Notes: generated by a model not told the origin, from the letters alone. A stretch of DNA of 64,000 nucleotides from Stomoxys calcitrans (GCF_963082655.1 NC_081553.1:155969441-156033440), one strand, 5' to 3'; positions 44,528-55,740 are shown, numbered from the stretch's first letter. Numbers and translations are program-made.

Positions 44528-46241
44528 TTGCAGTGGGGTATATGCAGAAATCAGAGAATGTATGGACAATGTCTAGTGAGAAAACACTGGAACTACTCGT
44601 TGATACACAGAAGTTTCGACTCCTTTAAGTCACCAAGTCCTGATGATGTATCACCGGTTGAATTACAAGCTGTATCTGATAGACTGGTTCCCTGGCTTAG
44701 AGAGATATACTATGCTTGTAACAGAATGTCATATATACCTGTGGGGTGGAAGGACACCAAGGTCATTTTCATTTCGAAAACAGAAAAACCCTACCACACG
44801 AAGGCGAAAGATTTTCGTCCTATTAGTCTGTCATCCTTTATGCTGAAGACTCTTGAGAGGTTGATAGAAACATATCTTAGGGCAAAGATCCCTGAAGATC
44901 GCCTGTCTCGGGAGCAGCATGCATATAGTAAAGGTAAATCCACTGAAACAGCCCTTCACGTCCGAGTCGGCTAAATAGAGGGTTATCTCGCTGTCAAGGA
45001 ATATACAATGGTAGCATTTCTTGGCATTGAAGGTGCTTTCAATAATGCTAAACTGACGTCAATCATAAAGGAGTTGAAGTTTCTAGGCACCAACAATGCA
45101 TTACGGCAGGCTTGGGATCTGTAGATCTAGCCAGTAAGGAAGGGCAAAAGTCGGGCGGTGCCGACTGCATAATACCCTACATCTACCCTATAAGTACAAT
45201 GTGGGAGCTATCCAATTCTGAAAAAATTCTTATCAAATTTGGAGCAAATATGTTCAATATGTAATAACTACGGTTGACAAATGACATATGTATATGTATA
45301 TATATGACAGCAATATCTAAATCTAGACCGATTTCTATGAAATTCACCAGTAATGTCGTAAGAAAATCCTTCCTGTCAAATTTCGAGAGAATTGGCTAAC
45401 AAATAGCCACTTTATTGCACTATTACTGCAAATCGGCGAAAGAATATATGGGTGCAATATCTACATCTGAATCGATTTTTGCCAATTTCAATGGGCTTCG
45501 TCTCTAGACCGAAAAACATGCCTATACCAAATTTCAAGACGATCGAATGAAAACTGCGACCTGTAGTTTGTACACACATTAACATGGACAGACAGACGGA
45601 CATAAGTAAATCAGATCAGAAAGTGATTCTAAGTCGATCAGTATACTTATCAATGGATCTATCTCTCTTCCTTCTGGATGTTACAAACAAATTGACTAAG
45701 TTATAATTTCCTGTACCACAGTAGTGGTGTTGGGTATAAAAAGATGGGTCAGCAGAGGAACACCTCAAGGAGGTGTACTGTCTCCTCTACTTTATATTAT
45801 TGTCTCTGGAAGGAAAAGGCGTTAAAGTGGTATCGTATGCTGATGACGTGGCAATTGCGGTTAGGGGAAAGTTTCCCAGCACTCTAAGAGATATACTTCA
45901 GGAAGCTCTACGTGCAACAGCGAAGTGGTCTAGGCGTAAATCCGTGCATGACAGAAGTAGTTCTTTTCAGCTGGAGATACAAGTTGCCTACAGTGGCACT
46001 TGTCTCCTTGGGAGAAAAGAATGCTCTATTTACAGAAAGCGCAAAATACCTGGGTGTTTTGCTGGACAGGAAATTGAACTTCAAATCCAACATTTTGGAA
46101 AGGGCAAGAAAGTCAACTCTTGCCCTATATACCTACAACAGAACCATTAGCAAAAGTTTGGGGTTTAGACCGCGTGTAATGCATTGGGTATATACTGCAG
46201 TTGTCAGACCTATAATAGTATATAGTGTTGTGGTCTGGTGA
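44528..46241 (+). pseudogene. LINE B reverse transcriptase, interrupted
   Basis: FDSFKSPSPDDVSP, KVIFISKTEKP, KAKDFRPISLSSFMLKTLER, REQHAYSKGKSTETAL (44580-44974), FLGIEGAFNN out of frame (45015-45040), then the P-repeat insertion at 45130-45741, RWVSRGTPQGGVLSPL (45742-45795), VVSYADDVAIAV with the catalytic ADD (45829-45860), and the thumb with KYLGVLLDRKLNFKSN and MHWVYTAVVRPIIVYSVVVW (to 46241). Deletion and frameshifts; inactive. Confidence 0.8.
45130..45741 (+). repeat. P-family dispersed repeat, complete, nested in LINE B
   Basis: Starts gccagtaaggaagggcaaaa and ends gtagtggtgttgggtata. The uninterrupted LINE B (reverse complement of 27520-27560) shows the joint, so both ends are fixed within a few bases. 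Inside: the agtcgg/ccgact hairpin, ataccctac, an acagacagacggacat tract and ttacaaacaaattgac. A TA duplication at the target is possible but not diagnostic. Non-coding, 612 bp. Confidence 0.75.
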
Positions 46242-46865
46242 ATGGCGCTTCAAAAGTCCACCTAATACTCAATACTTAACCGGATTCAAAGGATGGCTTG
46301 TTTGTGCATCATAGCCGAACTGAGGACGACACCATCTGATGCACTGAATTTAATTCTACATCTTATGCCTCTGGACATTGTGGCTACCCGAATTGCAGCG
46401 ACCACTGCCGTGAGGTTAAGGGAGCTTTCTAATTGGTCATGTGGCAGCTACGGACACTGTGTTATCCTTGACACAATATCCGATGTTCCATGCAGTGTGG
46501 ATTAAACTCTTGTATCGAGCGCAGATCCTTGCAATTAAGGAAGTGGTGCAATTAAGGAAGTGGTGAAATGGCTTAGATCTAATGTCATTACGACGATTGG
46601 CATAAATATCTTCTAAAATAGTCAGGCAGCCATTAAATCCCTGGAAAACGTATTTCTGAACACAAAAACCGCCCTCGACTGTAGCAGATTTCTCAACAAG
46701 ATGGATGAGATATCTCAAGCAATTGTAAAGCGGATGAGCTTGCGAGACTAGGAACTACCCTAAACATTCCAAGGATACTGGAATCTGTGGGTATGCCTTT
46801 AGCGACATGTAAGCTATGTTTTCAGGATCAGGCCCGAAGGACAACGAATGATAGATGGTCACAAA

Positions 46866-47059
46866 TGTTAGTATATGCAATTAAATACTTGTGGTATTGA
46901 TACTTTGTTTTTACATTTTAATTTAATCATGTATGCTTTGTTCTTGAATGTATATTAGAAGCATAATTTTCTTTTTCTTGTCAGTCGTACAAAACTTTTT
47001 CTTCAATAAAAACCTTTTCTTGTATTACCCTAAACATTTTAATTTATTGAAAGTTATCT
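46866..47059 (+). repeat. 5' LTR of the young Copia
   Basis: Starts TGTTAGTATATGCAATTAA, 194 bp, with an ttcaataaaaaccttttctt segment that may contain the polyadenylation signal (aataaa). It should carry the promoter; no clear TATA box is chosen. Confidence 0.9.
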
Positions 47060-47073
47060 GGTTATGGGCCCAG
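47060..47073 (+). other. Copia primer-binding site
   Basis: GGTTATGGGCCCAG directly after the 5' LTR is the known Copia PBS, complementary to the anticodon stem-loop of initiator tRNA-Met, used as a cleaved half-tRNA primer. An in-frame ATG lies inside it (47064). Confidence 0.85.
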
Positions 47074-47075
47074 AT

Positions 47076-49121
47076 ATGGCGGAAGAGATGTTCGCACTGC
47101 ATTTGTTCGAGGGTCGGAATTACGATAATTGGAAGTTTAGATTGGAAACGGTTTTGAACGAACACGATCTGTTGAAACTAATACAGAAAGATGTCACGGA
47201 ACTTATTTCGCAAGAAACTGTCGAGGCTAAGAAATTGGAATGGAAGAAGAAGGACGCGAAGGCGAAAACTTTGATGATAAGAAGAATTGGGCATTCACAT
47301 TTGGAATATGTAAAGGACAGCAAAAGTTCTTTTGAAATCTTGCAATCATTGTTAAATGTGTTTGCCAAGAAAAGCATTTCAAATCAATTGTTTCTCAGGA
47401 AAAAGCTGTTGACCATGAAATGTGAAAGCAATGAAAATTTGAACTCGTTTTTCCTCAAGTTTGATAGTGTTGTTCGACAACTGAAATCGTCGGGAGCTAC
47501 GTTGGAAAAGTTGGATACCATTTGTTTGCTACTTCTTACTTTGCCGGAATCCTACAATAACGTGATAACAGCAATTGAAACATTGAACCCAGATACTCTT
47601 GAAATGGACTTTGTCAAAAATCGTTTGCTTGAAGAGGAAAGAAAACGTATGTGTTCTAGCAATGAAGATCCAGTGGAAAGTGTTGCTATGAAAGTTTCAT
47701 TTAAATTCAAATGCCATTATTGTGGCAAAATTGGACACAAAAAGAAAAACTGTTTCAAATTTAAACGAGATCAATCTGAGAAATCTGGGAACGTGGCCAA
47801 TTCCGATTTGTGCTTTATTGCTGACGAAGAATGCTATACAAGTCAAGTGAACAGCAATATGAAATGGATAGTTAATTCCGGAGCCAGCGATCACATGGCC
47901 AATGATGAGCGATTTTTCTTCGAGTTGCACAAGCTAGATAATCCAGTAATTATTGGTGTTGCAAAAGATGGTGTAAGTATTGTAGCCGAAAAATGTGGAA
48001 CAATTGTTGGATACGTCAAAGTGAATGGGAAGTTTTCAAGGTGTTCAATAAAAAACGTTTTACTTTGCAAGGATCTGAAATGCAACTTATTTTCTATACG
48101 ACGCATTGAAGAAGCAGGGATGAAAGCCGTATTTGAAAACAAAAGAGTGAAAATTTTTAAAGGGCATACTTTGATGTTGGAGGGTGATAGACAAAATAAG
48201 ACATATGAATTTCAACTGAACTATGAAAATGCAAATGCCAATTTAAGTAACCATCAGCAAGTCGCAGATTTATGGCATCAACGACTATGCCATTTAAATG
48301 AGCAAGATATGAAAAAGTTGAAAGCAATGGTAAATGGGATGGACGATATTAAGGATCAAAAACCTTTTTGCGAATCATGTGTTTTCGGAAAGCAACACAG
48401 ATTGCCGTTTAAAGGTAAGAAAGACAAGGAATATTCTCTTAGACCTTTGAAGCTGATTCATAGCGATGTATGTGGACCCTTAACACCAAATTCCTGGGAT
48501 GGAAAGAAGTATATTGTAACATTCATAGATGACTATTCGCAATTTACTTGTGTTTATATAATGGCTAATAAATCAGAAGTTTTAACACATTTTAAAAACT
48601 ACAAGGTAATGGCTGAAAATTTGCATGGCACTAAAATTTCAAAATTGAAGTGTGATAACGGCGGTGAATATTCATCGAATGCATTTAAGGATTTTTGTAG
48701 AAATTCTGGAATTACAATACAATATACTCATGCTTACACACCAGAACAGAATGGAAAATCTGAAAGGATGAACAGAACTCTAATTGAAAAAGCAAGATCT
48801 ATGATATCAAAAAGTGGTGTTCCAAAATATTTGTGGTCTGAAGCAATTTACTGTGCTAATTATGTCACAAACAGAAGTCCAACCAGCTCTCTTTCATCTA
48901 ACAAAACTCCTGCTGAAGTCTGGTCCGGAAATAAGCCTAACTTGTCAAACTTGAGAGTGTTTGGCTGTGCTGCATATTCCCATATTCCAAAAGGTCAACG
49001 AACGAAACTGGATATGAAATCGAGGAAACTACTTATGATTGGTTATAGTGGAAATGGCTATCGTTTATGGGATACAGCTGGAAGGAAGCTACATAGTTCT
49101 GTCAAGAGATGTTTTATTTAA
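47076..49121 (+). CDS. Copia gag-protease-integrase frame
   Basis: The ATG at 47076 (MAEEMFALHLFEGRNYDNWK) is chosen because the earlier ATG at 47064 lies in the PBS; numbering below is from 47064. Gag: a YDNWKFRLE start and UBN2-like core, then zinc knuckle CHYCGKIGHKKKNC (about 220). Protease: WIVNSGASDHM with Asn at 271, where the active-site Asp of DSGA belongs. Integrase: zinc domain WHQRLCHLN with CESC (405-450), then HSDVCGPL, CDNGGEYSS and PEQNGKSERMNRT (DDE). The frame ends at 49121 after a shift; the sequence continues in another frame as YIVLSRDVLFNEN from 49090. Gag-pol is normally one frame in Copia. Confidence 0.88.
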   Translation: MAEEMFALHLFEGRNYDNWKFRLETVLNEHDLLKLIQKDVTELISQETVEAKKLEWKKKDAKAKTLMIRRIGHSHLEYVKDSKSSFEILQSLLNVFAKKSISNQLFLRKKLLTMKCESNENLNSFFLKFDSVVRQLKSSGATLEKLDTICLLLLTLPESYNNVITAIETLNPDTLEMDFVKNRLLEEERKRMCSSNEDPVESVAMKVSFKFKCHYCGKIGHKKKNCFKFKRDQSEKSGNVANSDLCFIADEECYTSQVNSNMKWIVNSGASDHMANDERFFFELHKLDNPVIIGVAKDGVSIVAEKCGTIVGYVKVNGKFSRCSIKNVLLCKDLKCNLFSIRRIEEAGMKAVFENKRVKIFKGHTLMLEGDRQNKTYEFQLNYENANANLSNHQQVADLWHQRLCHLNEQDMKKLKAMVNGMDDIKDQKPFCESCVFGKQHRLPFKGKKDKEYSLRPLKLIHSDVCGPLTPNSWDGKKYIVTFIDDYSQFTCVYIMANKSEVLTHFKNYKVMAENLHGTKISKLKCDNGGEYSSNAFKDFCRNSGITIQYTHAYTPEQNGKSERMNRTLIEKARSMISKSGVPKYLWSEAIYCANYVTNRSPTSSLSSNKTPAEVWSGNKPNLSNLRVFGCAAYSHIPKGQRTKLDMKSRKLLMIGYSGNGYRLWDTAGRKLHSSVKRCFI

Positions 49122-49290
49122 TGAGAACGAGTTTAATAATCCGCTGCCTGTAAGAAAGGATGTATCTATAGTACTAGAGAAGTCGTATAAGGAAAATGAA
49201 AATAGCCTGGAACAAAGTACTGGGACTGAAGAAGAAAACAGTGAGGATTAAATATTCGAAGAAACAGTTAATTTCCCGGAAGAACCAAAT

Positions 49291-50976
49291 ATGTTGGAAA
49301 ATGGCGATATAGATCCAGTTGTGCTTAATGAAAGCACAGAACCAACTGTAGAACTGCGTAGAAGTACAAGAACAATAAATCCCCCTAGACGATTTCATTA
49401 TATGGCTTTGGTTTTAAGTGCAGAACAATTTGTATCGGAAGTTCCTACTAGATATGAAGATGTTGAAAACTGTGTTGATGCTGATGAGTGGTATGCTGCA
49501 ATTAATTCAGAATTAAATTCTTTGAGCAAGAACAACACATGGGAATTAGTTCAACGTCCAAACGCAAAAAGTGTCGTAAGTTCGAAATGGGTATTTCGGC
49601 GAAAGTTGGATGCAAACGGGAATCCAGGTGAATACAAAGCACGAGTTGTTGCTAGAGGATTTACTCAGTGTCAAGGTTTTGACTACAATGAGACCTATTC
49701 TCCTGTGGCTAGAATTGGTACTTTTCGTATTTTGTTAGCAGTCGCGAATAAAATGAAATATATCATACATCAAATGGATGTCAAGACCGCGTTTTTGAAT
49801 GGATATCTACGAGAGGAAATATACATGGATCCACCGAAAGGTCTTGAATGTAAATCAAATGTTGTGTGTAAACTTAACCGTTCCCTGTATGGATTAAAGC
49901 AATCACCTAGAATGTGGAATGAAAGATTTAATTCCTTTATATTATCATTGAATTTTACAAGATCGAAAAATGACTATTGCTTGTATATCCGCACAGACAA
50001 TGGCAATGTAATATATTTACTGCTTTATGTAGACGATCTTCTTATTGTTGGCAACAAAATGAAAGCAATTCAAGATTTAAAATTACAGCTCAAATCGGAA
50101 TTTGAAATGAAGGACATGGGAGACATTGACGTCTATTTGGGAATTAAAGTAAGTAGAAATATTGAAGAATCCACAATTGAAATGACTCAAAAAGGTTTCA
50201 TAGTAAATCTATTAAAGAAGCTTGGAATGGAAAACTGTAAAAATGCAGATACTCCAATGGAGCCTAAGTTGTCTTTACCTAATGATATCAATGAGAAAAC
50301 TCAACTCACTAAAGAACCTTACAAAGAATTGATTGGCTGTTTAATGTATTTGATGCTTACTTCGCGGCCTGATATAAGTGTTAGTGTAAACTATTTAAGC
50401 CGTTTTCAAAATTGTACTACAGATTGTCACTGGAGTCATCTGAAAAGAATTCTTCGGTATCTAAAGAAGACCAAAGATATGAAGCTTTTATTTGATGGAA
50501 AATCTGATGAGACATTATTTGCATATTGCGACGCAGATTGGGGAAATGATACCAACGATAGAAAATCTTTGAGTGGTTATTTAGTAAAATTATTTGGATC
50601 TACGGTTTCATGGTCTACTAAGAAACAACCAACGGTTTCACTTTCTTCGACCGAGGCAGAATACATAGCACTTTGTATTACAGCTAGTGAAATTATGTGT
50701 CTACTGAAATTATTGCAGGATTTGAACATAAATATTGATTTGCCTATAACTATTTACGAAGATAATATGTCTTGCATAAAGATCGCGGAAGAGCCTAAAG
50801 AACATCAACGAATGAAACATATTGATATCAAATATTATTTTCTCCGAGATCTGGTTCAAGATAAGATAATCAACATTGTTTACAAATCAAGTAAGGAACA
50901 AGTCGCAAATTTCTTTACCAAGTCTTTGACAAAAATTCCTTTTGAAAAATTTAGAGATAGTATTGGATTTATTTAA
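49291..50976 (+). CDS. Copia reverse transcriptase-RNase H frame
   Basis: This is the same frame as the short piece 49039-49251, from which it is separated by an in-frame TAA at 49249-49251. Blocks: STRTINPPRRFHYM, SKWVFRRKLDANG, ARVVARGFTQ, MDVKTAFLNGYLREEIYMD, LYGLKQSPRMWN and LLYVDDLLIVG (catalytic YVDD, about 245-255), LGIKVSRN; then RNase H: AYCDADWGND, SWSTKKQPTVSLSSTEAEYI, YEDNMSCIKI and RMKHIDIKYYFLRD. It ends 11 bases before the 3' LTR. All catalytic residues of RT and RNase H are present; the Met at 49291 is only the first one in the open stretch, not a likely start. Confidence 0.88.
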   Translation: MLENGDIDPVVLNESTEPTVELRRSTRTINPPRRFHYMALVLSAEQFVSEVPTRYEDVENCVDADEWYAAINSELNSLSKNNTWELVQRPNAKSVVSSKWVFRRKLDANGNPGEYKARVVARGFTQCQGFDYNETYSPVARIGTFRILLAVANKMKYIIHQMDVKTAFLNGYLREEIYMDPPKGLECKSNVVCKLNRSLYGLKQSPRMWNERFNSFILSLNFTRSKNDYCLYIRTDNGNVIYLLLYVDDLLIVGNKMKAIQDLKLQLKSEFEMKDMGDIDVYLGIKVSRNIEESTIEMTQKGFIVNLLKKLGMENCKNADTPMEPKLSLPNDINEKTQLTKEPYKELIGCLMYLMLTSRPDISVSVNYLSRFQNCTTDCHWSHLKRILRYLKKTKDMKLLFDGKSDETLFAYCDADWGNDTNDRKSLSGYLVKLFGSTVSWSTKKQPTVSLSSTEAEYIALCITASEIMCLLKLLQDLNINIDLPITIYEDNMSCIKIAEEPKEHQRMKHIDIKYYFLRDLVQDKIINIVYKSSKEQVANFFTKSLTKIPFEKFRDSIGFI

Positions 50977-50987
50977 TTGGATGGGGG

Positions 50988-51181
50988 TGTTAGTATATGC
51001 AATTAAATACTTGTGGTATTGATACTTTGTTTTTACATTTTAATTTAATCATGTATGCTTTGTTCTTGAATGTATATTAGAAGCATAATTTTCTTTTTCT
51101 TGTCAGTCGTACAAAACTTTTTCTTCAATAAAAACCTTTTCTTGTATTACCCTAAACATTTTAATTTATTGAAAGTTATCT
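50988..51181 (+). repeat. 3' LTR of the young Copia
   Basis: By reading, identical to 46866-47059. It follows the polypurine tract and is followed by the acaaa duplication. Confidence 0.9.
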
Positions 51182-51186
51182 ACAAA

Positions 51187-51652
51187 GAGGGGGCTGTGAG
51201 CATTCCAAAACTATGTGACCTTATCTAGACTTAAAGAGGTCTACCGCTTTCCTATCACTGGCAAGAACAGACGTCTCAGTCATTGTGTCCGCTATGACAG
51301 GTCACTGTCTAATCGGAAAATATGCTGACAAACCGAAGGTTGCCAGCAATGACTTTTGTAGAAGCTGTGAGGACATCAAAGAAGAAGAGTCTATAGACCA
51401 CCTCCTGTGTGTGTGTCCTGCACTAGCAGTCAGAAGGAGTTCCACTTTAGGTACTCATTTCTTTGAGAACCTGTCTGATTAAGCGGATGCGAACATTCCA
51501 AAGCTAGTGGGTTTTTTAAAGCGATCTGAATGGTTCAACGGTAGGAACTAGAAGGCATCTTCCCTCTTCTGTTCCTGTGGTATCACAATGGACGAAAACG
51601 TCTAAGTGGATCTGAAGGCAGACTGCAACTTAAACCTAACCTTACCTAACCT
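51187..51652 (+). pseudogene. LINE B C-terminal domain and 3' tail
   Basis: LSLARTDVSVIVSAMTGHCL, then FCRSCEDIKEEESIDHLLCV and CPALAVRRSSTLG up to a TAA at about 51480: the cysteine/histidine-containing C-terminus common to these fly LINEs (CxxC…HxxxxC). The 3' UTR ends taaccttacctaacctatgc. The upstream half was separated by Copia. Confidence 0.75.
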
Positions 51653-52490
51653 ATGCAAGAAAAAAAACATCGATACTACTCTTTGCAAGAACACAGGTTC
51701 TGGGTTTCCCATTCCCCGTTCCCTTGAGCAGTTTAAACCCAGGAATACATACCATTTTTTCCTGGATAAGAACCACGTCAAATTTGCTGCCATCAGATGG
51801 ACCTTTAGTGCCGCCAGATCGGCCTTACAATGGTGGAGATTTATCTGCAGACACCGGACCATTGCAAGTATTCAAATTTCCATCACTGTTGCGTTAGTTT
51901 CGTCTTCTGAGTCCACCTGGAGTTCATAGGCACAAGATTCGTTATGAGTTTCCTTACGCATCCAGGGGCAGTTGAGAACGCAGTGGAAGCGCTCTTCCTC
52001 AGGAAACTTGGCACTTGCGGAGTGGACGGTTCCTTCTTAGATGCTTCACTAGATGCTGCTATTAAAGCACCTTTTGAGATCCGTCCTTCCTCACTGGTAA
52101 ATACCTTGAGCTCAAACCAACCGGATGACCCACACATTGCTTGAAGTGTGCCGTTTCGATGCCTTCCTCTATTATCCCGATTGTGGCAGCGGGATTTTCT
52201 GTCTCGCGCAATCCGCCAGACTTTAGCGATGTGGTCGATAGTTCCTCAGCCAAGTGTTCGACAACTGCTGAGTCGTCTCCTGATTCCTTCTACACACATT
52301 TAGTCTCAACTTGTTGAATCCGTAGGATACGACTCTTTCAGACTTGTTAAAGTCTATGAGATAGCCTGAGTTAAATACGAATACTACATGTCTCCGATCG
52401 CAGTCAGCCTCATCTAAACTACCGATCTTTCAGTCGATGGTTGAAAATTGAGATTACAGTTCCTTAGTCCATTGGTTTACCGGAGAAGGC
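51653..52490 (-). mobile_element. LINE B copy, ORF1 end to endonuclease start
   Basis: From about 52440 down: IGSLDEADCDRRHVVFVFNS, DFNKSERVVSYGFNKLRLNV (ORF1 C-terminus), then a spacer and MVRCLQINLHHCKADLAALK with VHLMAA (51862), VLIQE-like (51780), GLNCSRERGMG and ending FFFLHRLGKVRF. Tail to tail with the preceding LINE B piece. Frameshifted and truncated on both sides. Confidence 0.65.
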
Positions 52491-52870
52491 CGATGGCCTA
52501 GGCAAATTATAGGTACACGCTGATAAAAAAAAGACTCGATCCCGGGGTATTCATCAAAGCCCCTGCTAAACTGTCATCTGTCGGTTAGTGGAGCCTGGCG
52601 CAGCCACTCCACCAGTCGAATTCTCAGTAACAGACAACATGCTACGGCTTAATACCACCACTGCAGCTGTTGGATCTTTGGAGTCCATTCAAAGCCTACT
52701 CTCTGGCTCTAGATCTGCCGAACAGACACAGATCATAAACCGCCTAATGGATAATACTATCGCAGCTATTCTTGAGTGACTTAAAACTTTTTTCCGAAAA
52801 TAACTACCTACTACGGGTTACAGAATATTCCTGCGGAGCGAAGTAACAAAACTTACAACGGTTCAAACAA
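52491..52870. other. Unassigned sequence with one 63-codon frame
   Basis: Plus-strand 52588-52779 is open (SVTDNMLRLNTTTAAVGSLE…) with rather normal composition, followed by a stop. I cannot assign it; it may be the 5' region of a LINE or chance. Confidence 0.3.
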
Positions 52871-53060
52871 AAAAACTTCTAGGATCTACTAGACCGTTTC
52901 CAGGGGAGAGCGATGGCGTTGATTGCTGACGGTTCTATTACCTCCCTTGAACATTATCGTTGCCTGTCGCTATTCTATTGGTACTTTCCTGGTGTGTGTT
53001 TATGTGATATTCGTCTTCTTATTCTTGATAGTTGATTGACCAGCAGTAATGCATAGTGCA
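52871..53060 (+). pseudogene. Short Jockey/CR1-type LINE fragment
   Basis: Plus-strand FQGRAMALIADGSITSLEHY with RCLSLFYWYFPGVCL resembles the block just before the end of Jockey/CR1-type RT ORFs (…SLEHRRxxxxLxLFYRYYxGxCS…). Nothing else of the element is seen. Confidence 0.45.
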
Positions 53061-53336
53061 TTACAGAGAGAACTCTTTTTTACTCGAACCGTTCGTATAT
53101 GTAATCGACTATCGGCTTATGTTTTTCCCCCCATTATGACATCCAAAGATTTAAAATAAATATCCATAGACACAAATCCTTTTCCTCGCTTCAATTTCTG
53201 AATTTCCATTCACATTCATAGGAGACATCCAATGCATGTTGGTTGATTTAAAAAAAATTAAGAGCAAATTATAATAAGCGCAAAATAAAAATTGTTTGGA
53301 GTATTAAACAAAATAAAAAATCGCCGAACCTTTTAG
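53061..53336. other. Unassigned AT-rich sequence
   Basis: No gene or element recognised. Confidence 0.4.
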
Positions 53337-54213
53337 CAAAAACAAGTAAGAGCGTGCTAAATTCGGCCGGACCGAATCTTATATACCCTCCACCATGGTC
53401 GCATCTGTCGAGTTCTTTGCACAGTATCTGTTTTTGACAAACAAAGAATAATGAATAAGGACTGAAAATGAGCTATATCAAGTTATAGTCCGATTCAGGG
53501 CTCAAGAAGCAGAATCGGGAGATCGGTTTATATGGGAGCTGTATCAAGCTATAGATCGGTTCTGACCATATTGCATACGTATGTTGAAGGTCATGGGAGG
53601 AAACGTTGTACAAAAATTGTGCCAAATTGGATGAGAATTTCGCTTTTTAGAGGCTCAAGAAGTCAAGATCCCAGATCGGTTCATATGGCAGCTATATCAG
53701 GTTATGGACCGATTTGGACCATACTTCGCACAGTTGTTGGAAGTGATATCAAAACACTATGTGCAAAATTTTAGTCAAATCGGCAGCTATATCAGGTTAT
53801 GGACCGATTTGAATCATTCTTAGCGCAGTTGTTGGAAGTGATATCAAAGCACTATGTTCAAAATTTTAGTCCAATCGGACGAGAATTGCTCCCTCTAGAG
53901 GCTCAAGAGGTCAAGACCCAAGATCGGTTTATATGGCTGCTTTATCAGAACATGAACCGATTTGGTCCATTTACAATCCCAACCGACCTTCACTAGCAAG
54001 AAGTAGTTGTGCAAAATTTCAAGCGGCTAGCTCTACTGCTTCAAAAGTTAGCGTGCTTTCGACAGACAGACGGACGGGCATGGCTAGTTCGACTTAAAAT
54101 GTCACGACGATCAAGAATATATACTTTATGGGATCTTAGACGCATATTTCGATGTGTTACAAACAGAATGACGAAATTAGTATACCCCCATCCTATGGTG
54201 GAGGGTATAAAAA
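53337..54213 (+). repeat. R-family dispersed repeat, complete
   Basis: Starts aaaacaagtaagagcgtgct and has the head hairpin (here ggccggaccgaa), units to 54030, the gacagacagacggacgggca tract, and the end tggtggagggtataaaaa. One unit boundary is rearranged near 53780, where 'cggcagctatatc' joins out of phase. Confidence 0.75.
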
Positions 54214-54578
54214 TTAAGTAGCCCTCATTTTTCTATAATACTGCGATATCCGGACAGACAAGCACATTCTGAAGGATTTTAAAAAATCTAATCCACCTCT
54301 TAATAGTGTTACGGGAAACAATACAAAGTTTAGCTCACGTTTTTGATCAAATTTCACCTCAGATGGGCAAGTTCCTGGGCACAGTAGCGAACACAAATTT
54401 TCATAAAAAAAATTAAAATCTCTTTACACATTAAAAAGTTGCAGAAGCATTTAAAAAATTTTTCTATTTGTAAAAAAAATTGGGCAAAACTGCATGTTTG
54501 CCCTCCAACATTCCAATGGGGACACCATTAACAAAGACTTTTTAATGTAAGTGCAGATTTTAGATCACAATGTTTGGA
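54214..54578. other. Unassigned AT-rich sequence
   Basis: No gene or element recognised. Confidence 0.4.
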
Positions 54579-54893
54579 GGCTACCATGGCGCAGAGTTTA
54601 GCATGTCCGCCTATGACGATGAACGCCTGGATTCATATCCTGGCAAGAACATCAGAAAAAAATGTCATCGGTGGTTTTCCCCTCCTAATACTGGCGACAT
54701 CTGGGAAGTACTATGCCATGATAAAACTTCACTTAAAAGAGTTGTTGCACCGCGGCACGCTGTTCAGACTCGGCTAAAAAAAGGAGCCCCCTAAACATTG
54801 AGTTAGAAATTTTAATCGGTCAACACTCAGTGATATGTGAGAAGTTTGCCCGTTCCTTAGTGGCATGTTCATGGGCTTATTTGCAATTGAATG
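54579..54893 (+). mobile_element. tRNA-derived SINE, diverged copy
   Basis: Starts ggctaccatggcgcagagtt (A box, one base added) with the B box mutated to ggattcatatcctgg. The body matches 10614-10937 (ggtggttttcccctcctaat, gcacgctgttcagactcggc, tcagtgatatgtgagaagtt). The changed B box suggests it is silent. Confidence 0.75.
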
Positions 54894-55600
54894 CACTACA
54901 TAGACTGCCTTTTTAAAAAATTATCGTTAGAACACAACAGGAAGATACATTAGATTATTAAGATGGTAATTCTCCCTTTTTTATATATATGTATTTAGAT
55001 ATGAATTGCGAATAGATTATTGTTTCCTCCAAAGTTGCAGTACTTTCGGCGAAAATTTCAAGAAATCGCCTATACAGCATTTAAAAATAAACGCTAGAAT
55101 TTCTTACAACAGCATCATCCACCAACATTTAAGGTGGTAAAAATTAACAAGTAATGTGGTACCATTATTTGAAAATGCTTTACCTTATACAATGTTATAA
55201 CTATATCATGGTAAGTGTATGTGCTCAAATATCCCTATGGCTTTTGTTCTCTGACCATTTACGCCTTGAGTCGAAAGTGAAACATGAACTTTTTCAAAAT
55301 ATGCAGCAAAACTACTCATGTGTAACACGCACATCCGCCATTCTGCGTGATTGACAAGAATAAAACAACTGTGAGATATCCATGGTACACATTGGACATG
55401 ACATGTGCATAATTGCTATTTCTTCAATGTATGTATGTATATGCAACAGAGAAAACCAATCGGCGATTTTGGTGGCATGATAATAATCGGAGGATTAAAA
55501 AACATTTTGCTTATCGAATTTCGTAAAATTACGCTGTATACTATACAAACCGATTGGTATATGGTATCAAATAGTAAATGCACAAAGCAAACCTAAAAAG
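54894..55600. other. Unassigned sequence
   Basis: A/T-rich with small open frames (55154-55354, 55405-55596), none with a family resemblance. Nothing else seen. Confidence 0.4.
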
Positions 55601-55740
55601 ATGCAAAAACAAGCTAAAGCGCATTACGTTCGGCCGGGCCGAATCGTACATACCCTCCACCATGGATCGTATGCGTCAAGTGCTTTGAATGACTTTTCAA
55701 ATACTGTGCCGGGCAAAATTATTTGCTCAATGCTATTTTG
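55601..55740 (+). repeat. R-like repeat head
   Basis: aaaaacaagctaaagcgcat, then ttcggccgggccgaatcgta, then cataccctccaccatggatc. Only the head; the unit region does not follow. It may be a related subfamily. Confidence 0.55.

Larger units (their letters stand above)
46866..51181 (+). mobile_element. Young Copia-type LTR retrotransposon
   Basis: 4316 bp with 194-bp LTRs that look identical, flanked by acaaa at 46861-46865 and 51182-51186. PBS, gag, protease, integrase, RT and RNase H are in Copia order, in two long open frames. Polypurine tract ggatggggg at 50979-50987. It sits inside the LINE B C-terminal region. Despite the identical LTRs it has coding lesions (see the pol entries). Confidence 0.92.
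42700..51652 (+). mobile_element. LINE B copy split by a P repeat and by Copia
   Basis: Order on the plus strand: ORF1 (about 42780-43600), endonuclease (43670-44500), RT (44528-45129 and 45742-46241), degraded RNase H (46250-46860), Copia insertion, C-terminal domain (51187-51482) and tail ending taaccttacctaacc. Without the inserts about 4 kb. Frameshifts in every domain. The family is the same as 24650-27935 and 41095-42700. Confidence 0.8.

Noticed and set aside
46866..51181. Endogenous retrovirus or gypsy/errantivirus
   Set aside because: Integrase precedes RT, the PBS is of the Copia half-tRNA type and no env frame is present, so it is Copia-type.
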